64,000 bases of DNA, from assembly GCA_032209605.1 (NCBI GenBank), contig JASFXZ010000026.1:3162001-3226000 (forward strand). The letters run 5' to 3'. Positions 39,401-51,400 of the stretch are shown here, piece after piece (position 1 is the first letter of the stretch; each line of letters starts with the position of its first letter). The stretch comes from Mactromeris polynyma (Eukaryota; Mollusca; Bivalvia; Venerida; Mactridae). A program made the translations under genes and the position numbers. Below the pieces are notes generated by a model. The model was given only the letters and a program-made list of their open reading frames with translations, was not told the DNA's origin and did no database searches.

Positions 39401-42400
39401 TTACTTCTCCATGTTATTTGTTTCTTAAGAATACATTTTACAAGTAACAATACTACGTGTAGTCACAAAGTTCTCATTCAGTTTTGGCTCTTAAGTAACT
39501 CCAGTCCTTTTTATGGCAACTTTGGGGACGATATAAGGCCCAATTCCCGACAAAAAAGAAATTGAGCCTTATGAATACCCTAATATGGTGATTTTTGAAA
39601 CAGATATCCCCTATCAAAATGTCCCACTATACTTTCCCAAAACTGAAAAAATGTCTCAACTCATACAATATCCATGGATGTTGTCAATTACAGATACATA
39701 CATTTTTGTATAGATTCACTACCATTGAGACAGAGAAACTTACAATTATTGTCTGACCAAAAGAAATTTTGTCTGACATTTACTGGTTTTGAATAAACAG
39801 TTTGTTCACTTGTCAAATTTGGTCAGGGACCTTGCAAGAAGCTACAAGACTTTGAGACTTTGTTTGTCGTCTTTCTGAGAAAAACATTTTTAAAGTTTTT
39901 CCCTCTTGAGATAATTGTTACATACAGGGTTATGGAATTGCATTTTGTGTAAGTTAAGTGCATTCCAGAACAATATAGGTAGTACAGATAGAAAAAGCTA
40001 GGAATGATAGTTATAATGATACCAAATACTCAAAACTGCAAAAAATTGAGTTACAGGTTCTAGAGATAAGCTGACAATGAGTTTGGAATCCACCTTTGGC
40101 AATTATTTTTCAGAGACCAGTAAGGCACTAGTATTGGTTTTTCTCAGGAAGGACTTGTGATTCAAATAAACTTTCATCATGATTGTTCTTGCATAAATGG
40201 ATACAAAACTAATTGCTTCCATTTTCTTGTTATTTCAGATAAATGCTAAGACAGAGCTAGCTTTACGCTACAATGATATATCACCATTAGAAAATCACCA
40301 TTGTTCAGTAGCTTTTGAGATTCTTGAGAAAAAGCATTGCAATATATTTGCCAATCTAACAAAAGACCAGTACAGAAGAGTTAGAGAAGGAATGATCAAG
40401 TAAGTGTAGATACCATATTTGACCTAATGAATGCTCCTGATCTATTAGACGCACCATTGCTATTTTTGAGAATATTTCTCGGTCAAGACATGAATTTGAT
40501 TATTTCTCTTCTTCAGAAGCCATTTCTTCATTAGTGAACTCGTTACTATTTTGTTTTGTTTTGTGACCTGCAAGGTGTTTTTAATTGGTCAAATACGGTA
40601 TTGAAGGTTTAGTTCAAAGCTATTGTTAATGTTTTTTTCTAAATAAAAAGAGTAACAATTGTTTAGTCCCTTACCTCTGATGTATTTTAACAAGAAGAAC
40701 TGTCTACATAAGATTTTTTCTATTTCCTGCTTAACTTTGATCTTTATTTGTTCAGGTTTTTTTTAGTGGTGTGGATAATGTTTGCTGCTCAGTCAATTTT
40801 TGGCTCGGGCTCGCGTAGGTCAGGAGCCATTATTATGGTACTGGCATTTCCAGTTAGCAGACACAAGATTTATTCAAATAATGCTTTATTTACATCAGTG
40901 CTAATTTTGGCTATTTTATGAGAAGATAACTTATACCCTTCATCTTTTGCGCATTAAACTTAGAAATTGGGAAAAAGACTAGCATTTACAGCAAAATATT
41001 AGGAATAAAAGTAAAGGATGTACATGTAGTGATTAATTAATGGACAATTGCTATTTATATAAACTGCCTGTGAGAGAAACACCTCTAACTTTGTCAAGTT
41101 TTGGCTAAATTGAATCAAATGTTTTTTCTTCAAATTTATTGGGATTTTTTACATTCAAATTGGAAAAATTATTTATTGGGAATCAGCCAAATAATCGCTA
41201 TAAAACAGCTGAAAAAAATCCCTGTACAATGAGTGTTTACTGAAAGAGTATCAGTTCTCATAGCGTGTATTTAAAAAATAAAGTCCAACCTGTCGATGCG
41301 ACCCACTGAATTAAACGTCTTCCGATCATATGCGACTCTATTTTCTCCTCCCAATGCATTTCCCTTATTTAGCCCCTCACTTAAATGCCTACCTGTCTTA
41401 CGTGACTTATGTCCGTGAAATTCGACTCTGAAATGCCAATCTTTCACTGATATCATTCATGTGAGTAAATTGTCAGTTGCTTGTGAATGACTAGGCAAGA
41501 ACAGCTTGGAAGCCCCTTGGACCCTTGGTGAGGTCACTGACCCCTATGCATAACTGAAATACAGGTACATGTACATTATAATTATGATCCTAGTGTAAAA
41601 GGTCAGTGATTCATGGATTGTACAATATTCTTTTTCTGCTTGTTTTTCCCTGGAAACAATTATTTCTCAATTATCTTCCACTTGACGTAGTGATATCAGA
41701 TGTGAAGCCTACACTATTAAATTTTCTGTAACATATATCTTACACTTGCAGTGTTCCATGACATGATTTATGGTAATATTGTAGATGAAGCAGGTGTGTT
41801 TCCTGTGAAACAATGTTATGCATTGACATTTGATTGCAATTATTCTGATAACATGTACAATGTATTTATTTCTTATACACAAAGACGAAATTAATTTACT
41901 GAAAAGTCATGATTGTCATGATTTGTTGTAAGTTAATACTTCAGTATGTTTGATCTGATTATAAAAAACGTCCTCGTTAAGGTTATATTGTGGAATGTCG
42001 CAGATGTTTATTCTACGGTGTCATCTTATTTGTGGCTTTAATTTCATATTCCGTCAGAAAGATTAATACATGTATACCGGTTCTTTCTCCTGTCTGATTC
42101 CACAGTTGTCTGTGTCTGATTGGCTTGAGAATAAATTTTCTGCGGCTTCACAGAAATCCACGGATTTGACGCTTGCAAGGGCTGTTCTTAAAACAAATTT
42201 AGCCATCTTAGATGCTTAAAAGCCAGGAGCTTCCACGGCCCCCTTGACCCCTTGCCGAATTTTCAGCTGATTTTCAAATTTTGCATTCTCATGCCTGTTT
42301 TAACTCGCCTTGCTCATGGTAAGGTATTAGGATTGTTGGCTGTCCGTTGTTGTGTGTCATTCTCTTTAAACGACATCTTCTACTATGTTATGGATTTTAT

Positions 42401-45400
42401 GTATTTGGTTGTATTCCAAAGTTATATAAATGGTTTTGGTCTGCTGCATAATTAGGTTACAGGAGCTAAAATAGATTAAGTGTAAACTTTGCAAATGGTC
42501 TTGTCCAAAATCGTTTAGATTATATCTTTGTTTAGCGGTCCTCTTAAAACTTTTCGTAAATTAGTAAGTTCTGAGTCAAAAACTTGGCATGTCACGCTAG
42601 ACCAATTGCCTACCTTGAATGTCAGGGTCACAATTGAAGCAGTCTAATCTAAACTGTAAATAATTAATTCAAACAATGCCTATGAAGTAACCTTGACCAA
42701 TGTAGCCAGTTCAGCCAAAATTACTGTGTACTCAGGTGAGCGATATAGGGCCATAATGGTGTTATATTGTACTGGTCCACCTTCCAGAAATATGTAGGAC
42801 TCATGTCTGCACACATGTGTGTTGTGTACATGATAAGCCACTATTACAGTATGTCTACACAAGTTTGACCTTGACCACTATACAGTATGTCTACACCAGT
42901 TTGACCTTGACTGGTATGATGTCTAAAACTTTTTGCGCAAAATTCCCTCTACCAAGGGCTGCAACCCCCTCCCCCAAATGTACAGAGTGCGACCCCTGTG
43001 TGATCAGCACATTTGACCAATGATTTGTGTTTGTTATATTACAGGTGCATACTAGCCACAGATATGGCAAAACACAATGAGATTGTTAACAACTTTAAAG
43101 CAATACTAGATGTGTTTGTTATATTACAGGTGCATACTAGCCACAGATATGGCAAAACACAATGAGATTGTTAACAACTTTAAAGCAATACTAGATGTGT
43201 TTGATTTTAATGATAAGGAACATAAATATCTGGTAAGTAGAAAACCAACTCTGATCATATGTTATAATAAAATGTGAAATAAATTGATTTATACTATGTA
43301 AGCCTATGATCTATACTGTTCAGGTATGACCTTTAAACTTGTTGACAGGAAACAAGCAAATTCTTACTAAAATGTTTCAATAATTCTTGATCATTTGCAT
43401 TTGGCATTTACCTGTTGAATCAGAATCTGTTAGGTATGGCATAAAATAAATAATTGACAATTAAAAATAGAAATTTTCACCCATTTCAAGAGACAACACT
43501 CTAGTATTTAGTACATTGTATGTAATCATTGATAAAACATGTTGTATGCACAGGAGATTGTCATGAGTTATTTCACTTTATTTCCCATCAGGAGTTATCA
43601 CCCTTTGTCCCTTTTAATATAGAAGGGGAAAGGGAGAGTAAGGGAAATAACTCATGACAATCTCCTGTGGTTGTATGCTATAATATAACTTATTTGTATC
43701 AAACTCTAGGAGACAAATTCTTTACTTCTATTTAAACTCATTTTAGCAAATGAGACAGGACTCCCTATACCAAAATTAATCAATATGGTGACTGCATGTG
43801 CCTTTTATAGTATTTTTTTCTATTCATTTTATAAAACACAAGATAGCATGTCATATACTTCATGCCTTTCTCATTTCTTTTTAAATTAAATTGTAAACAG
43901 AATAGTGGGTCTAAGACATAAACTTAGGTTTTGAGATCAGACTCTGAATCCAGTCTTGCCATTGGTCAATTTTAAGACATTTCTCATTACCAACCAATCA
44001 GATGCTTCACTTTTGAGACTCATGATTGTCACCATGCTAATATTTCTCTTTAGTGACTTTCATCACAGCTGCTTTAAACCATTCACTATTTTATCACTAC
44101 ACAAATTTGATTAATTCTTCATTTTTCTGGCTTGAATATCAAACACGTGTTGTACTCGTTGTTCATATATTAGTACAAACCATCCCGCCTGCTTCATGCC
44201 GTCAATGTGGGTGGAATAATACATTAACCACGGTTGAAAATTCTTGACTAGATTTATGCAATTACTTCTGTCTGAGTCATTCTCGAGCCGGTGATTTGAG
44301 TTTACCAAACTTGTTAAAAATGCCTGTCGGCGCTGTCTGGAAAGTTTAATCAATTAATAGACTGTAGCTTTGTATGTGATGAAAGCATTTCAAAGATATG
44401 TTGTATGACTAGAGTAAGACTGTTTTTTAGAAGGAGCAGTTACAATATTTTTGTGTCAAACCAGCAAAATGTTTCTGGATGGACAATTACAAAGGGGGCT
44501 GGTACGTTTAGGATATGGCATAAAACAGTCCTAGCCAAAACCAATGAAGCCATGTAATAATATCAGTGATATAACACGGTACATGGTATCATTGATTTCG
44601 GCTTGGATGACTTGTTTAGGTCATAACCTCAATGTACCAGCCGCCTTTTGGACAATTATATAATATATGCGAAGTCTTTCATCATGCCAATGTGTATTTT
44701 GCCAAGATTTGATTGGCTTGGCAATTAACAGTTCATTACTTCGTGGTTTGAAACCCAGGAACTTGGGGTGAGAAATCTGCATTAAATTTTCGTAATGTTT
44801 GCAATTTGGTTCCCCATGTGCAGTGAATGCAATATGGTGGGCCAGGGATACAAAACAAAACAGTTTCGTAACATGAGCAACTCTCAGCCATAATTGAAAG
44901 CAGGGCATATCATGTGTTATTCATTTATTAAAAAACTATGGGTACCAGTAAATTAAAAGTGGGCCAATGGTGTGTTTTTGTCATTCAGTATTTAGATGCA
45001 ATGATTATATTATAAGGTCAAATTCATTGAAATTGTTACTGTGCTTAACCATGTTAAGGACCTATTGTACTTGCATGGGTCACAACTGTAAGGAAAGAAA
45101 AAACAGAATGATAAGATGGTCGGATTTTCTCTCTTGATTTGTGACTGTTACATGTTTTTCTACAACAATTATGTTTAATTATGACAAGACAATGTAGGTA
45201 ATGATGTCAAACTTTTAATAACTTGATATTTGTAAATCAAATGTGGAAGTGTTTAATAAATCACGAAGCCACAATTGTTGGTATTAAATATAAGTGTTTT
45301 ATTATAATTTTGTTTAATTAATTAGTCAGTGATGAGTGTTTAATTAATTCATACATGGGTCCTAAGAAGTACAAATTGTATGTTTGATGTGATAGGTGCA

Positions 45401-48400
45401 TTATACATCTTGTTTTTGTTTTCAGTGTTTTTGACTAATACACAATGTTAGGTTTATTAAATAATAATTGCATGGTGTGTTAACCTGTCTTAACAATAAA
45501 CGACTAACTGTGATATTTGTATTGAATGTTTATAAATATATAAAAGAAATATGATAGATATTCATATTGTTTCAATGAAATCAGAATTGCGTCTGTCCCT
45601 ATTGGCAAATTCTTGCCTTTAGGGAGTTCGCTATGTGGATTATTGCCCTAAGAAAAGTTATATGGACTAATGAATATTATAGTTATAGATTTAATAAAAA
45701 AAGGAATTTAATGTTCGTCATACTGAAAATATTTATGTTAATGATTTTATGTAAATAACTGTAATACTGTAAAACCTCAATAATAAGACCACCCTTGAGA
45801 CTCTTGAGAATTGGTCTTGATATTGAGGTGGTCTTTAAGTGAGGTTATACTGTATTGAATACTGTGTAAGGATAAACGATGCTTGGAGTTGTGTATGTTA
45901 TAATGTTTGTATACTAACAATGTTTGACTTTGTTGTTTCTAATTGCTAACCTTCCAGTTAATGATGATTCTAATGAAAGTCTCCGACATCTCTAACGAAG
46001 CACGACCAATGAATGTGGCCACGCCCTGGTTAGACTGTCTCCTACAGGAATTTTTTAATCAGGTTCTGTCAGAATCCGTACCAGTCTATAGATTTTATTG
46101 CACAGTTACTTCCCCTTATTAGATTAGTGTTTAGTGTTGTATTGTTCTTGCACATTAAACAGTTGCAGATTGTGGAAACCATGCACTTACTTAACGTATT
46201 AACCAAACTCCTTAGTTAAATGTGATATTGAGTGTTATTGCTTTGTTATAATTAGTTTCAGTTTACTGTTAGTGACTTGCTGAAATAGATAGCAATAGCA
46301 TGTTATTACTTTTAATTTACATCATAATTATATTTCCCTTTTAGTTATGAAATAAAAAATGAAAGAAAAGATCACTGATTTTTTTTGCCCTTACGGAAAA
46401 TGGTGTATGTTTTTATTGCTTTTTAAAGACCATCTTAGGTGTTTTGAAAGTTATTCCCTGTAAGAAAATGTATCAGAATGTCATCCTTCCATCTTCCATT
46501 TATAATGTTTCTAATTTGACAAAAAATGATAGTTCACAGTAATAGATTTATACATTTTTGCGATGAGAAATGTAGGCTTTAAAATTCAATTGATAAATTA
46601 TGAAAGCTGATAATTTACTCTTTTATTTCACACACTTACATTGATATAGGCAACATTCACTCACTACCAGCATGCGTTTGTGTAACTCACATTCTGATAA
46701 AACCACTAATACACTGATATACCTGACAAGTTGTTTCATACTGTGTACCACTGTAATAGTGATGGTGTTGTTTCAGTTTTTGTTCAGTCCATAGAGCAAG
46801 ATGATTGGAGTTCATAGATTTTGTTAACTCATTCATATTTGAATGAAAAGATAAGTTATTACTAAGCATAACTTAGTTCAGGGTACCTGAAGCATTCACA
46901 TTTGCAAATTTGGGAGACCCTGATAAATTTAGGGGGTCCCAAGCGTAAATTTTCTGCTTTGACATATTTTCATCAGTCTTTGTGGTCATGTATTACTGAG
47001 ACACTTGCAAGGTGCTAACACTGGGGTGATGTAGGGTGAAAGGAATTATACCACAAAGATGTTTAAATAACAAATAGTGCCAAATTGCCGAAATGGGCTA
47101 ATCAGAGGGTTGTGGGTCATGGATGTACATCTGTTCATAAATGCGGGTTCTCTGTCGAAAAATTGGGTTAGACGGGGATGCAGAAAACGAGGGTCTGGGA
47201 ATTTCCTGTTAATTTATATGGTTGCATAGATAATATGATATGTGAGGGACAAGTATTAAGTGGCGGCCACAAGTTACTATGTGGTGAATAATTAATTAGC
47301 CTATAAAAAAGTTTAATTGATGTTATCAATTGTGAATGGCCAGATTTGTTTGCCATTAGCATAAATGTTTGTCAGGAGTTCTCAGGACTGTGACATACAG
47401 TGACTAAGTTAGTGTAATCACTGCAAATATATGCACCAAAAGTTCACAGGTAGTCTAAACTTGCCTGACAATTCACAAGAAGAACTGTGACCACAAGATG
47501 ATTTTGTCACCCTACTTGCCACCCTATGGGTATCAAGAACTTCAAAAATTATGTCAAAATATATTAATAAAATTTCTTGTTGACATGGAAGTATAATGAT
47601 TGGATAATATGTTAATATAACTATAATTGCGGTCTCTTAAAGTATGAAACAACTTGTTGGTACTCACTTCAACACTTAGTTACTACATACAATAGATTCT
47701 TTATTTCTCTATTGTACTAATATTTTGGCACCTCTGAACCAAAATCATAGATTCATTATGTATTGTTTGTCTAGCTTACAATTCATTGTCTAGAGTTGTG
47801 TAATCCTCTTGATTTAACTTTCTCTTTCAAACTTTGTAGTAAATTATAAAACAGGCTACTGAAGGAAGCTAAGGACCATAATTTGGTAAAACCAAGGTTT
47901 GCAATTCAGTAAAATCAAGGGCCATAATTCAGTTAAATCAATAAATGCCAAGGACAATAATAGTGAAATCAGTAAAACAATGGACCATAACTCTGTAAAC
48001 TAAGGACTGTAAAACAATTAAACCAAGGACCATAACTCAGTAAAAGCAAAGGCCATTACTCAGTCACAATTGTATATAACATTTATGTACAACTGCATTG
48101 TATTTATAGAATTTGATATCATTTGGAAGATGTTAAAGTTCAAACAATTCAGTTTTTTGTATTTCTTAATTTGATACATTTTGAGGGCTGTTAATTTGTT
48201 ATGTTCCCACTCCTACTATTGATTATGAGGAAACTATAGAGGTACATAATGTCTATTGGTCAATCGTTTGTAAAACATGTTTTCATTGGCTGACCAAATC
48301 AAAGTTTGTTTACAACCATTCTGGAGTAAATATAAACGTACTTTACATACACTGTGAACAGTCTTGTTGATATAATTCCTCCTCGAGTAATTCCGTCTGT

Positions 48401-51400
48401 ATACGGTATTTAAATCATCGTATACTTTTGATACAATTGTTTATAGAATTTTATAAAGCATTACGATACTAGGGTATTCATAAACAAGATATCCCTATAC
48501 AGATATAGAATTTATAAGGCTGTTAATTTTTCTCGAAAATCCTCGGCTAGAGTTTGTCCGTGGTATTATCTTACTTCAATTTGATATTTATTGTTCAAGT
48601 AATTGAGAACTAAGGGTAAAACAGCGTGTCTGGGTCTCTGACATATTGTAAATGATTTAAATATATTTTTTACATTATGAAGCTAGTCCCTAATTGTGAA
48701 AATTACCCTTTAACAATAACCGCTCCGCGTAGTGACCTCCATAAATATTGTTTGTCTGACTTCCAAGTTATCTGAAATTAGTTAAAATAATGAATAATTC
48801 TATTTCCACCTACTTATTGTTTTTGTGTGCCAAAATATGTCATTAGTACGTTTAGATTACTTTTTACAATTTTCATTTAGTCGGGCCGACTGTTTGTATT
48901 TGTTTATTTGTTTGGGTCAGACAGGGGACCTTGGGCTGTGAAATAGATAATAAAAATGATATTCATTTATTTTGGAAATTATATTAATAAATGTATCTAA
49001 ATTATATAACAGTGACAAATATTTATCAATGGTCAATAAACAATAGGCTATATAATGATGTTTAATCATACACATTATAATGAGCAGTCAAAAATTACAA
49101 AGCAAATTCATAAAGCAAATTACAGTCTAACCTGCAACCAACGAGACCCTTTTTTCTTCTCCCAATGAAGTTCCCCTTATTTAGCCCTTTAATGCGTGAC
49201 TAATGACCATGAAATTCGACTCGAGGGACAAATAATTTGATACTTATTTATCCGACATTCACCATAACAAACGAATAATACATCACGTAAAACTGTTGAT
49301 TGGATCAGTCACCCATGAAATATGCAATAGCCTATAGTTTTTGCACCATGCTGGGTCATATTAATTACATCCGTTGCATACAACATTTTATGCCAATTTA
49401 ACTAATATCAAATGTGCATCATTTAAAAATCACCACCCACGTCGGTCGACCTCGGAAATTAAGGTAATAATGGCACCTTTGAAGTTTATAAGTAGAAATA
49501 TTTTGATGCACGTTGCATCAAACATCGTGCCAACTACCGATGCAGTGCCTTTTAAGTCTGCGAGAACAAATGTTTGACTGACTGCACTTCAAATATTCGT
49601 CCACTTTTATCTTGACTAAAAATGTAAACATGCCAATACACAAGTCCTTTTTGAGAGTGACTGTATTATGAGACTCCCTGTCTTTTTGTGACATTTTTTG
49701 CAACATCCAATACAAGACCTCTTAAAACAGGTTAGACTGTATTTTGATAAATTTAATAAAGAAAAATGTCATATCCATGAATTTACTCATAAGTAATGTT
49801 ATCAAAATTTTGCATTTATTGTGGACTCTCATTGGCTCGAGATTTTATGAACTGATGCAATTGGTTCAAGCAAAGTGTAGTTCTAAACTAAGCCAACCAA
49901 AGTTGTTATCAAAATATGACTTTCTTATGTGTACACAAGCATACATAATTATAAACATTTGATTAAAAATCAAATCCAATAAAATTTAAATTTTAGCAGT
50001 AAATGCTAATTAACTTCAATGTAAAAGTTTTGATATTTTCATAGTCAACAGTGAAACTGCTCTAAATCGGACCAAAAAATAAAGATAGGGTCCCGTACTT
50101 CTCCAAACTTTATCAGTTAAGTCAGTCAAGAAGTCTGATTTGGAATGTCTTCCAGTTCTGGATTTTTATTGGATGTTACTTTTACCATAACGATTTATGA
50201 TACTCATGAATCTTTATTCAGTGCAGAAAACCAGAAAAACGTTAAACAATTATAAACAGACTGCGGCACATATTTTCACCATATCCGCACCCTCCCTATA
50301 TATTATTAGATGTTGTATTGTATTGTATATTCTCGTCCAGTTACTGATGATCTTGTTAAAAACGGCTGACATATCTAACGAGGTACGTCCCCTGGAAGTT
50401 GCAGAGCCATGGATCGAGAGATTACTTGAAGAATTCTTTATTCAGGTAAAACTAGGAAATGTTGACAATGGATACCCCTATTTGACAAGTGTGATGGTTT
50501 GCATGCTAATATATGCTAACAGGAATATGTTTTTTGCCTAACTAGAGCCAGTAACAAATAGTCAGTAAATTTAGTACACAATTGAGGTTTGATGAGATAA
50601 TGATCTCAAGATTAAGAGTTTTGAAATAAATTGGGCCTGTGGTTGTAAAGCAGAATTTTAAGACCAGTCTAAGATTGCAGTCTTGTCATTGGTCGGTTTT
50701 CAGATGGTGTTAGGAACCAGTCTAAGATTGTGGTCTTGTCATTGGTCAGTTTTCTGATGGTGTATGGAACCAGTCTAAGATCACAAGCTTGTCATTGGTT
50801 AGTTTTCAGATGGTTTTAGGAACCAGTCTGTCAGAGCCTTGAGTTTTAAGACTGGTTTTCAAACCCAGATATATAACCTCAGAACTACATTGGAGTATAT
50901 AAGAATCTTTCACTTGCTTCTGGTACGTATCTGACGCGAGGGTTACTGTTTTGGCGAAGCCTCATTCCCACCTTAACAGTTCCCCAAGAGCCGGATATTT
51001 CAATCAGCTCATGAATGACAGATTCTTTTTCTTGCATACTTTTTTAAGAAACAAAGGAGATAAAATTCGACAAATTTATTCAAGTTATTATTCGCTGTAA
51101 TTTGACATCATCATGTGACGTCATCAGCACAAGACTCATCCTACATGGGGGTTGTAAGATAGAGTTTTCCAGCACCGGTATAAACATGGGAAACTTCTGG
51201 TCTGATATGTAAGACAATGATCGAAGAGAGTTAATCGGACTGAATTTATGTCTAAGACTTAAAGCAAAGCTTCTATTTATGAGAGTTCTAGTTATCTATG
51301 TTATGATCGTATTTTGTGTCCTAGAGACATCTGAAATATCTGAAACAATATTGTCTAAGCAATAATGAAATGGTGAAGTAAAGTGGTAAAGTAGATACGA

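Larger units (their letters stand above)
43233..45957 (+). other. PDE9A intron h-i
   Basis: Contains the perfect inverted repeat at 43549-43669 and a short family A MITE (45764-45854). Otherwise AT-rich sequence with no exon supported. Confidence 0.7.
46063..50340 (+). other. Intron between alternative exons A and B
   Basis: 4.3 kb. Holds a degenerate repeat of CCATAACTCAGTAAAACCA-like phrases (47870-48065) and a family C element (49121-49741). AATAAA motifs occur soon after the read-through stop (near 46350). No other exon seen. Confidence 0.7.

Noticed and set aside
43045..43110. Upstream acceptor of the 85-bp duplication as the normal start of exon h
   Set aside because: Splicing there and reading on shifts the frame and meets TGA in the second copy; 43130 keeps PDE9A in frame.
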